From: a virus
Virus record (IMG/VR): IMGVR_UViG_3300020190_000023
Span: 36,220-100,219 of that record
DNA length: 64,000 nt
Direction: 5' to 3' (one strand)
The position numbers and the translations under genes were made by a program. The notes under the pieces were generated by a model. That model was not told where the DNA came from. It did not search any database and worked only from the letters and a program-made list of their open reading frames with translations. The first letter of the stretch is position 1, and each line of letters opens with the position of its first letter. This document shows positions 8,127-15,881 of this stretch, in pieces.

Positions 8127-10466
8127 TTAGGTGATATTATTATCTACGTCAAATTTTTTAGATGACACAATTGCAGCACCTCTACCAAATGAAGAGTTCC
8201 TCCTACCAGCATTTAAATCCGCAAAGTAGTTAACTGAATCTTCTTTTGATTTAAATTTAGGGAGAGAACTTGCTGATTTACCTTTAGTAAAATATGTAAT
8301 TGCAACTTTAGCAGCAATTTTAGGGTCTTCCATTAACTCAGGATTAGATACTAAATCCACTCCAACCATTCCACCGTATTTACGATAATTTGCTTTACCT
8401 GTAAGACCATTAAGACCTCTACCAACATATTTCCATCCATCACCAGGTTGGTCGTTTCCTAAACTTAAACCTGATTTATATCCGTAAAGACAATCAAAAA
8501 ATTTCGCGTCATTACATTTAAGAGATTTACACATGTTACCTCTTTTGTTACCAAAGATACTAACAATTCTACTATCTGAAGTCCCACAATAACCAACTTC
8601 TTTAAAACTTTTAAAATTACTCTCTTTGTCAATAACCGATAAAATACCTATTTGAGCGTAAGAATCAGTAATACCCACTCTTTTCATTTCATCAATTAAT
8701 GATGAAATAATATTTTTTTGTGAACTATTATAACTACCAACTATTTTAACATTCCCCATCACTTTAGAATCATTTGTTAAATTTGGGTCTTCATCTTTTT
8801 CAATTGATGACATATTAGAATCGTTAAAATCTTTTAAAACTAAAATGGAAAATAATTTTGTTAAGTCTTCACTTGACATAGTTCCATCCCCATCCAATTT
8901 GTATTTCTTTTGGAAGTCTTTAACCGCTATTTCAGTTTCATTTCCAAATTTACCATCAACACCCCATTTAGGTAATAGGAACCCTAAAAACTGTAGTGCT
9001 ATTTGAAGTAATTCAACTCCTCTGTCAACAGGGATTGTTGATTCAACACCTTTAAGATTTTTGAGTTCTTTTTTAGATTGTACTAATTTATAAAACTCAC
9101 TTAAAATTTTATTTTTTCCTTCTTCGGCATTTTCTAAAGTTGTGATAACATTTTCTTTTTTAGTATTAGCAAACTCAGAATTATCTTTAATCAATTCATT
9201 TGCAGAATCTACTATTTTTTTATCTATCTCACTATCTCTTTTTAATGGTAAAGAATCGTCTGATGGTGGTGGAACAGTTTTTCCACTTCCACCTGCAGAA
9301 CCAACAAATATTTTATCTGAATTCTTTAATAAATCTCTTAAATGTTTTCCTCTTGGTAATCCAATATGAACGTGAGTCATATTATCATGACCGACCCATT
9401 CAGATATAAGCCCAATAACATCACCCACTTTAACTTTATCGCCCTTTTGTAATTTTACATTCTTCAGGTGAGTATAAAAAATATCAGGATATCCATTAGT
9501 CCCTGTTATTGAGACTTGTGTACCAAATACTTTACCTGAATTTTTACCTGTGTCCCTTATTTTTATTACGGTACCTTCAGTATATGAATTAACCACAGTA
9601 CCTGCAGGGGCGAATATATCCCAAGCATTATCCGATTGCCAATTACCAAAGGCTCGTTTACCATGGTTAGATGGACCATTTTCAATGTCTACTTTAAATT
9701 TACCACCGATGGTTGTCGTCGCTTCTTTTAAGGATAATCTTTTATCGACCAATTTATTTTTCATACTTTTAATTTTCTCAAGGTAACCATTTCTTCTCAA
9801 TATTTTAAATACAAGATTTTCATCAGAATATTCCCCACCAGACTCTAAACCACATTCTCTATATTTTCTGATTTTATTAACGTATTTTTTGATTAATGAT
9901 TTTGCGGTGTCAATATCCTCGTCTTGTATGTTTTCCGCAACACCATCGATTATTCTCATCCATTGTTTAGCTTTTTCAGTTACATTGGTTTTATTAATAT
10001 TAACTAAATCTTTTTTAGGTGAACTTTTCCATTCATCATATAATATTGAGTAGATTGCAATGTTCTTTACATCCTTTTCAATATTCTCATCCTCAACATA
10101 AAGCTCAACGTCATACCCAAAAATTTTAATATTTTGTTTATTACCGTAAATTGCTTTTTTTAAGTAGAACAACTCTTCGTATAAAGTTTTTACATTTTCA
10201 GGAAATTGACTAAAATCAACAATTATGTGGATGTCGACATCAGAATAGTTAGACCAATTATAATTGGCCAATGAACCTGTCATTACAACATCAGACACTA
10301 TAATATCAACATCTAAAAATTCTATAAAATCATTAGCAATCTCTAACAGGGTCTCTCTAACTTTAGGGACCATTTTTGTATTTGAAGATTTTGGATTAAC
10401 CCATATCTTTGGGTTAAGATTGTCTTTTAAATTAAAACTTTTTAAGATAGATTGTAAATTGCTCAT
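8127..10466 (-). CDS. Nucleotidyltransferase-M23-PG binding-GH19 fusion protein
   Basis: A 779-residue multidomain protein. Residues about 60-85 carry a nucleotidyltransferase signature (GSLANYNWSNYSDVDIHI, the GS-x-SDVD pattern). Residues about 265-375 form an M23 (lysostaphin-type) peptidase: NAWDIFAPAGTVV and THVHIGL, with the usual first His of the H-x3-D motif replaced by Asp. Residues about 490-540 resemble a peptidoglycan-binding domain (FGNETEIAVKDFQKKY). Residues 600-770 form a GH19 chitinase/lysozyme domain (GDGWKYVGRGLNGLTGKANY). A cell-wall-degrading role during entry or lysis is likely; the nucleotidyltransferase part is unexplained. ATATTTAT lies 5 nt before the ATG, the class B arrangement. 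Confidence 0.85.
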   Translation of the reverse strand: MSNLQSILKSFNLKDNLNPKIWVNPKSSNTKMVPKVRETLLEIANDFIEFLDVDIIVSDVVMTGSLANYNWSNYSDVDIHIIVDFSQFPENVKTLYEELFYLKKAIYGNKQNIKIFGYDVELYVEDENIEKDVKNIAIYSILYDEWKSSPKKDLVNINKTNVTEKAKQWMRIIDGVAENIQDEDIDTAKSLIKKYVNKIRKYRECGLESGGEYSDENLVFKILRRNGYLEKIKSMKNKLVDKRLSLKEATTTIGGKFKVDIENGPSNHGKRAFGNWQSDNAWDIFAPAGTVVNSYTEGTVIKIRDTGKNSGKVFGTQVSITGTNGYPDIFYTHLKNVKLQKGDKVKVGDVIGLISEWVGHDNMTHVHIGLPRGKHLRDLLKNSDKIFVGSAGGSGKTVPPPSDDSLPLKRDSEIDKKIVDSANELIKDNSEFANTKKENVITTLENAEEGKNKILSEFYKLVQSKKELKNLKGVESTIPVDRGVELLQIALQFLGFLLPKWGVDGKFGNETEIAVKDFQKKYKLDGDGTMSSEDLTKLFSILVLKDFNDSNMSSIEKDEDPNLTNDSKVMGNVKIVGSYNSSQKNIISSLIDEMKRVGITDSYAQIGILSVIDKESNFKSFKEVGYCGTSDSRIVSIFGNKRGNMCKSLKCNDAKFFDCLYGYKSGLSLGNDQPGDGWKYVGRGLNGLTGKANYRKYGGMVGVDLVSNPELMEDPKIAAKVAITYFTKGKSASSLPKFKSKEDSVNYFADLNAGRRNSSFGRGAAIVSSKKFDVDNNIT

Positions 10467-10478
10467 TACCCATAAATA

Positions 10479-10721
10479 TCATAATTTTTTGTATTTAAAG
10501 GTTTTTGAAATTTTGCTTGTAAAAAATTTACCTTGTGACTCGGATAATCTAAATTGAGTATAAATTTGATGAGGTACTTCATCATACTCGTATTTAGAGC
10601 CGTTTTTAAATTCAACAACCAATTTTTTTGTTTCGGTATCATATTCAGTCTTAACTAAATTTGATGATTGGACTTCATTAATAATCTTCGTCCCCTTGAT
10701 TTCCTCTTTCAATATTGCCAT
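10479..10721 (-). CDS. KTSC domain protein
   Basis: An 80-residue protein with the KTSC pattern: SSNLVKTEYDTETKKLVVEF, then a Gly/Tyr segment (GSKYEYDEVP) and FTSKISKTFKYKKL at the end. KTSC domains occur in phage and bacterial small proteins and in fusions to lysyl-tRNA synthetase and are thought to bind nucleic acid; biochemical role unproven. Its start overlaps the previous gene by 44 nt and it ends 12 nt before the fusion lysin gene, so it belongs to the same operon. Confidence 0.75.
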   Translation of the reverse strand: MAILKEEIKGTKIINEVQSSNLVKTEYDTETKKLVVEFKNGSKYEYDEVPHQIYTQFRLSESQGKFFTSKISKTFKYKKL

Positions 10722-11016
10722 CTTCTAATGGTATTTCTAAATTTATTATTTTAAGTTTATCTTGAAGATAATCTACAAATTCATTATGGTCAATATCAAA
10801 GAAACTTCTTAACTCAGAAAATAATTTATCTCTTAGGATACTAAAATTTTGAAAATTTCTCATGATATCGTTTGGATAATAAGGAGGATTTTGTAAATCT
10901 TTCTCTGTCCACCCTTCTCTTTGAAACGCTCTTCTTAAATCTCTATAAGTCTCCAATAAGTCATTATCGGCTTTTAAAGTTTCAACGTATTTACTATAAT
11001 GTTTCCTTATACTCAT
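10678..11016 (-). CDS. Hypothetical protein, operon head
   Basis: A 112-residue helical, charged protein beginning MSIRKHYSKYVETLK. I choose this start over the ATG two codons upstream because an ATATTTAT element then lies 4 nt before it, the same spacing seen elsewhere in this genome. It heads the KTSC-lysin operon and is divergent from the clpC-like gene. No family recognised. Confidence 0.65.
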   Translation of the reverse strand: MSIRKHYSKYVETLKADNDLLETYRDLRRAFQREGWTEKDLQNPPYYPNDIMRNFQNFSILRDKLFSELRSFFDIDHNEFVDYLQDKLKIINLEIPLEDGNIERGNQGDEDY

Positions 11017-11086
11017 ATTCATAAATATATTTTAATTGAGTTGAAAATAGTAAATTAAATATTATATTTTTTGAAAACGTATTAGT

Positions 11087-13129
11087 ATGATAGAATCTAA
11101 GGATGGTAGTAACCAAAACAAAGGTAAAGGTAACGAGAATTCCCCGACACCTGTTTTGGACAATTTTAGTAGAGATTTAATAAAGTTAGCGGAAGAAGGT
11201 AAATTAGACCCTGTAATTGGTAGAGAACGTGAGATAACAAGAATTGCACAAATTCTTTCAAGAAGAAAAAAGAATAACCCAATCATTATTGGCGAACCAG
11301 GTTGTGGTAAAACTGCAATTGCCGAAGGATTAGCTATTAAGATATTCAATGGGGAATGTCCAAGAAACTTAACTGATAAAAGAATTGTATCATTAGATAT
11401 GACCTCAATTGTTGCAGGTACAAAATACCGAGGTCAGTTTGAGGAAAGAATGAAAGTAATAATTGATGAACTTCAAAACAATTCAAATATTATTGTATTC
11501 ATAGATGAAATTCATACAATAGTTGGTGCTGGTAATTCTTCAGGTTCCTTGGATGCGTCAAATATATTTAAACCCGCATTAGCGAGAGGTGAAATACAAT
11601 GTATTGGTGCCACAACACTTGATGAATATCGAAAAAATTTCGAGAAGGACGGAGCATTAGAAAGGAGATTTCAAAAAGTAATTGTTGATTCTGCAACAAA
11701 ACAAGAAACTTTAGAGATTTTAAAACATGCAAAAGACAAGTACGAGACATACCATAAAGTCTCATATACTGATGAAATACTTAACTTATGTGTTGATTTG
11801 GCTGAACGGTATATCACAGATAGGGAATTTCCAGATAAAGCGTTTGATATTATAGATGAGGTTGGCGCAAGAAGTCAAGTTGATATAAAAATGCCTGAAA
11901 TTATTGAAAAATTAAAATTACAAGCTCAGGATATTAAATTAGAAAAAATTGAAGTTGTAAAAAAACAAAACTACGAAGAGGCTGCAAATTTAAGAGATAA
12001 AGAAAGACGAATTTTAGATAAATTAGACTCCGAAAAGAAAAAATTTGAATCTGAATTACAAAACCAAAAACGAGAAGTTAGTCTCGAATTAGTTTATGAA
12101 GTAGTTTCAAACATGACTAAAATTCCGATTTCAAAATTAAATTCTGATGAGACTCAATCATTGACTAAATTAGAAGAGAGTTTAGGTAATAAAGTTATTG
12201 GTCAATCTGAAGCGGTTTCTAAAATTGCAAAATCAATCAGAAGAAATAGATTAGGTATTAAAGACCCTAATAAACCGATAGGTTCTTTTATTTTCTTAGG
12301 GTCCACAGGTGTTGGTAAAACATATTTGGCAAAACAATTAGCAAAAGAAATATTTGGTAGTGAAGAAAATTTAATTCGAGTTGACATGTCGGAGTTTCAA
12401 GAGAAACATACGATTTCAAGATTAATCGGGGCACCTCCAGGATATGTAGGTTATGATGAAGGTGGACAACTAACTGAACAAGTTAAAAATAAACCGTACT
12501 CTGTTATTTTATTTGATGAGATTGAAAAGGCGAATAAAGATATTTTTTCATCACTATTACAAGTTTTAGATGATGGTCATATTACTGATGGTCTTGGTAG
12601 AAAGATTAATTTTAAAAATTGTGTCATCATTATGACATCTAATTTGGGAGTTAAAAAATTACAGGATTTTGGTTCTGGTGTCGGATTTAAAAGTAATAAC
12701 AATACATATATTGAGGAGGAATATAAACGAGACTTGTTGAAGAAGGAATTACAGAAGTTTTTTGCACCTGAATTCTTAAACAGGATTGATGAAATAGTTA
12801 TCTTTAATTCTCTTAAAAAGGATGAAGTTAAATCGATAGTTAAATTGGAACTTGATAAATTATTTGAAAGGTTGGTTAATCTGAAATATCAGATTACTTA
12901 TGATGATACTATTTTAGATTTAATCTCTGAAGTTGGGTTTGATGAAACTTACGGGGCAAGACCTATTAAAAGAGCAATACAAGATAAGATTGAGGACTTT
13001 ATTTCCGAAGAAGTATTAAAAGGTAATATAAATGAACAAACAAAATATATTCTATACGTAGAAGAAAAAGAAATCAAAATAAAGACAGTACCTGTTAAAA
13101 AGGGTAGAAAGAAAAAAGGGGATGAATAA
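11087..13129 (+). CDS. clpC: ClpC-like AAA+ unfoldase lacking the N-terminal Clp repeats
   Basis: An ATP-driven protein unfoldase of 680 residues with two AAA+ modules: Walker A GEPGCGKT (about 68-75) and GSTGVGKT (about 404-411), Walker B FIDEIH and LFDEIEKA, and sensor/arginine segments such as GALERRFQKV. Between them a short UVR-like helix (NYEEAANLRDKERRILDKL) marks the ClpC rather than ClpB type. A VGF tripeptide precedes the FFAPEFLNRIDEI segment, where ClpA/ClpC carry their ClpP-docking loop. The N-terminal double Clp_N domain is absent; the protein begins about 30 residues before the first AAA+ domain. No clpP is present here, so it may dock with host ClpP and change its substrate choice (inference). 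The gene stands alone on the plus strand. Confidence 0.93.
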   Translation: MIESKDGSNQNKGKGNENSPTPVLDNFSRDLIKLAEEGKLDPVIGREREITRIAQILSRRKKNNPIIIGEPGCGKTAIAEGLAIKIFNGECPRNLTDKRIVSLDMTSIVAGTKYRGQFEERMKVIIDELQNNSNIIVFIDEIHTIVGAGNSSGSLDASNIFKPALARGEIQCIGATTLDEYRKNFEKDGALERRFQKVIVDSATKQETLEILKHAKDKYETYHKVSYTDEILNLCVDLAERYITDREFPDKAFDIIDEVGARSQVDIKMPEIIEKLKLQAQDIKLEKIEVVKKQNYEEAANLRDKERRILDKLDSEKKKFESELQNQKREVSLELVYEVVSNMTKIPISKLNSDETQSLTKLEESLGNKVIGQSEAVSKIAKSIRRNRLGIKDPNKPIGSFIFLGSTGVGKTYLAKQLAKEIFGSEENLIRVDMSEFQEKHTISRLIGAPPGYVGYDEGGQLTEQVKNKPYSVILFDEIEKANKDIFSSLLQVLDDGHITDGLGRKINFKNCVIIMTSNLGVKKLQDFGSGVGFKSNNNTYIEEEYKRDLLKKELQKFFAPEFLNRIDEIVIFNSLKKDEVKSIVKLELDKLFERLVNLKYQITYDDTILDLISEVGFDETYGARPIKRAIQDKIEDFISEEVLKGNINEQTKYILYVEEKEIKIKTVPVKKGRKKKGDE

Positions 13130-13142
13130 TCCCCCTTTTTTT
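13112..13142. terminator. Bidirectional terminator between convergent clpC and peptidase genes
   Basis: GGGGAT-GAATA-ATCCCC hairpin flanked by an A-run on the left and a T-run on the right. It overlaps the clpC stop codon and can serve both convergent transcripts. Confidence 0.75.
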
Positions 13143-13969
13143 TATCCAAACAATGTTTGTTGTTGTTTTCGTTTCGGAATGAAAGTGTGTTTAGTGTTAC
13201 CTAACCTCTCAATCATTTTTTTACCCGTTTCGATACCACTGTAAACATCCTCAATAACAACATATTCATTAGGGGTGTGATAATTGTAATAACCAATAGA
13301 GAAATTGATACAAGCAAAATCAAATAACTGTTTTAAAGCGTAAACATCAGTATACGGGTGTGCTTGGTATTTTTGTCGATTTTCGAACCCCTCAGTTAAA
13401 GCCTCATTACAAGATTTAAAAAATTCGGTACCACGTTCAAATAATTGGACTCCCATACAATATTCGCTAACCATCCAATTACCAGGAGCATCAAATTCAA
13501 TAACGTAACCAACATTACCAAAGAATTCTTTATCGGCATTTCTTGAGCCATGGCAACCTGTTTCTTCAGACACAAAGAAAGCCGCTTTTAGATTCGGTAT
13601 TTCTTTTAACAATTCTAAACAAGCGTATATACCACATTTGTCATCACCACCAATACCTGTTGGTAATCCTTCATTGTTATAAGCCTTTAATGCGGGTTTT
13701 AAAACATTCTGAGCGTTTGGTAAATTACCTTCACGTATATTAATCGTGTCAATATTATGAACGGTATCCGTATGTGCAACTACACAAGGAAAATACTCAA
13801 TATTTTCATCTGTTTGTTTTGTAACATAGATGTTGTTCATTTTATCAACAAAAAATGGGAAGTTGTTTTCCGTTAACCATTCGGTTAGGAATTTAATCAT
13901 ACGTTCTTCTTGATACGTTTTAGATGGAACGGACAAAACACTCTTTAATAATTCGTAATCTCTTTGCAT
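13142..13969 (-). CDS. M20-type metallopeptidase (peptidase T/aminopeptidase-like)
   Basis: A 275-residue zinc peptidase with the M20 signature order: AHTDTVH near residue 67 (first metal-binding His and Asp), GIGGDDKCG near 108, SEETGCHGS near 136, and YYNYHTPNEYV near 230. It probably cleaves small peptides in the cytoplasm. It is shorter than peptidase T (about 400), apparently lacking part of the dimerisation domain. A class A promoter element TAACTTTG (13974-13981, minus strand) lies 4 nt before the ATG, so the mRNA may be almost leaderless. Peptides from ClpC/ClpP action could be its substrate (inference). Confidence 0.85.
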   Translation of the reverse strand: MQRDYELLKSVLSVPSKTYQEERMIKFLTEWLTENNFPFFVDKMNNIYVTKQTDENIEYFPCVVAHTDTVHNIDTINIREGNLPNAQNVLKPALKAYNNEGLPTGIGGDDKCGIYACLELLKEIPNLKAAFFVSEETGCHGSRNADKEFFGNVGYVIEFDAPGNWMVSEYCMGVQLFERGTEFFKSCNEALTEGFENRQKYQAHPYTDVYALKQLFDFACINFSIGYYNYHTPNEYVVIEDVYSGIETGKKMIERLGNTKHTFIPKRKQQQTLFG

Positions 13970-13978
13970 ATTACAAAG

Positions 13979-15364
13979 TTACAACTTTTTTCGGGATTTC
14001 AAAAATTTTCTTTCAAATAATTCCAAATTATATAAAAAAGAATTAAACTCATCAAGAGTTAGATTCCTGTTTTGAGTGGATTCGAATTGTCTTTGAGTGA
14101 CTATTGTAATTTTATTTGTGAATGGGTCTATAAACCTAATATTGAATTTTAAGGATTTATCTTTTGGGGTTGAGTACCATTTATCAAAGTCGTAATTTTT
14201 ACGGACTTCGCTACTAACCTTTTTAAATTCTTCTAAATTACTAAATCTGTCGCTCTCCTCAATTTCTTCTAATATTTTATCTAGTTGACCTGATACGTAA
14301 TTATTAAATGATTCACTATCAAAATCATCACAACCATACTCGTACATATATTCTTCATAAGGACCAACACTAAACTCATGAGCTAATTTACTCATTAATT
14401 CCTGTATTGTTAAATCGTGGTCTCCATATTTCTTATAAAGAGATAATAAAACATTGACCGTTGTCACATATTTATTAAACATATTTTTTTCAAAAATACC
14501 ATAATTAGTAAACTTATCTTTTAAGTCATCAGTTATTTCTTTTTGAGCGGTTCTTGACATACACGATTCTTTTTCTGATTGGTAATCATCAACAATATTT
14601 TCAGTTTGTCTTTGGAATGTACCAATTAGTAATTTGGCAATTTGAGGGTTTGTTGAGTCCTCCATTTTATTTAAATTTGGGTTAAAAAATGACATTATCT
14701 CCAAAACTTTACGTCTATTTTCTTCGTTAAATTCATACAATAAATAACCATTCCCCCAATCTTCGTAGGCATAATCAGATTGGTAAAATCCCATATCACT
14801 ATCATAATAAGAAAACAAATTTCTTAAAAACCAAATATCACCTTCACCCAAGTCAAATAATTTAAAATAATCTTCATTATAGTCAAATGTTAATTGTACC
14901 ATACTTTTACCAGGTGAATTTTTATTAAAACGAAAACCACTAATTAAATCATCATACCTATTTAATGTGTGACTTGAGTATTCTTCACCATTTTTTATTT
15001 TTTTTAAAATTTGGTAAATATTTTGTGCTGGAATTGTTTTATAAACAAGGTTTTCTATTTGTGGGAACCAATGAAAAAAAGTTGATGTTTTAATTTCTTG
15101 GTCTTCATCATCTAAATAATGTGTACCATAATCACTAACACTAATAACATAAGATTTTGTCGGGGACCAATCGTTACCTTTTTTATCAACAACTATAAAA
15201 GTGTCACCGTATTTATGAGTGTTCCATTTTTTCCATAAGAATGGAGGTCCAAAATATTTTGCGGATTCATAGGAAAGACATTTCAGGAAGATAATATTAT
15301 CATCTTCATATAAGATTTTACTACCTTTATAGGCATCATTTTTTAGTTCTTCCTGTTCTGACAT
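13979..15364 (-). CDS. Hypothetical protein (461 aa), phage-type
   Basis: I start it at MSEQEELKNDAYKG because longer in-frame starts would run into the tmRNA gene and because an ATATTTAT element lies 10 nt before this ATG. The N-terminal region (GSKILYEDDNIIFLKCLSYESAKYFGP, in pieces; then TFIVVDKKG) resembles a family of phage proteins with a Y-E-S...Y-G...W...V-D-K pattern, of unknown function. The rest is acidic and helical. No catalytic motif seen. Confidence 0.7.
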   Translation of the reverse strand: MSEQEELKNDAYKGSKILYEDDNIIFLKCLSYESAKYFGPPFLWKKWNTHKYGDTFIVVDKKGNDWSPTKSYVISVSDYGTHYLDDEDQEIKTSTFFHWFPQIENLVYKTIPAQNIYQILKKIKNGEEYSSHTLNRYDDLISGFRFNKNSPGKSMVQLTFDYNEDYFKLFDLGEGDIWFLRNLFSYYDSDMGFYQSDYAYEDWGNGYLLYEFNEENRRKVLEIMSFFNPNLNKMEDSTNPQIAKLLIGTFQRQTENIVDDYQSEKESCMSRTAQKEITDDLKDKFTNYGIFEKNMFNKYVTTVNVLLSLYKKYGDHDLTIQELMSKLAHEFSVGPYEEYMYEYGCDDFDSESFNNYVSGQLDKILEEIEESDRFSNLEEFKKVSSEVRKNYDFDKWYSTPKDKSLKFNIRFIDPFTNKITIVTQRQFESTQNRNLTLDEFNSFLYNLELFERKFLKSRKKL

Positions 15365-15390
15365 ATTTATACAAATAAATATTGAAAAAT

Positions 15391-15420
15391 TTGATAATAA
15401 GGATTTTTTTTGTATATTTG
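15391..15420 (+). promoter_or_regulatory. Bacteroidetes-type promoter of the tmRNA
   Basis: TTG at 15391-15393, a 19-nt spacer, and TATATTTG at 15413-15420 fit the Bacteroidetes TTG/TAnnTTTG consensus. The mature tmRNA 5' end lies 25 nt downstream, as expected for a precursor trimmed by RNase P. Confidence 0.8.
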
Positions 15421-15444
15421 TAAAACAAAAGTTCTTTAACATAT

Positions 15445-15842
15445 GGGGGTAACCTTGGAAATTGACTGTCATAGTTAGTTACTCGGGGCACGTCAAGGAT
15501 GAATCTAACCTTGTTAAAATGGTTCAAAATCGATAAACGGCAACGTTATCAACAAACTTTCTGCAGTAGGACTTGTTCGTACTGAGGAAGTGGCGGTAGC
15601 TTAATCAGATTAAGCGAAACCTTCGGGTCGGTGGACATATAACCCAGGAACAGAAGTCTTTACAAAGGTGTGGTTTCTACCCGAAAAGGAACAAGTGGAG
15701 GATTAGTTCTCAGTAAACCGAACCACTTTAAAAATAAGGGAATTGTGAAATTTCGGAACATTAGCTCAAATGTTGACCTAAGCGTGTAGTCCTTAGTAGG
15801 TAATGTGAGCAGGACGCGGTTCGACTCCGCATACCTCCACCA
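15445..15842 (+). ncRNA. ssrA: tmRNA (transfer-messenger RNA)
   Basis: A 398-nt one-piece tmRNA. The 5' end GGGGGTA pairs with TACCTCC at 15832-15838 to form a 7-bp acceptor stem, followed by encoded ACCA. A T-arm (GCGG-TTCGACT-CCGC) lies just before it. The tag reading frame, by comparison with Bacteroidetes tmRNAs that resume after TAAAC at a Gly codon, is GGC at 15539 to TAA at 15602-15604: GNVINKLSAVGLV then RTEEVAVA. That is 21 residues, much longer than the usual 8-10, and ends VAVA rather than ALAA. The function would be rescue of stalled ribosomes, with a tag that may direct or avoid host proteases. Own promoter and terminator. Confidence 0.92.
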
Positions 15843-15847
15843 ATTAA

Positions 15848-15875
15848 AAAACCCCACCTTTTCAGGATGGGGTTT
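15848..15875. terminator. Terminator shared by tmRNA and the adhesin gene
   Basis: AAACCCCA / TGGGGTTT inverted repeat with an 11-12 nt loop and T-rich flanks on both strands, between the tmRNA and a convergent gene. Confidence 0.75.
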
Positions 15876-15881
15876 ATTGTT

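Noticed and set aside
15365-15472. N-terminal extension of the 461-residue protein
   Set aside because: It would overlap the tmRNA 5' end and its promoter; the ATG at 15364 has the usual upstream element.
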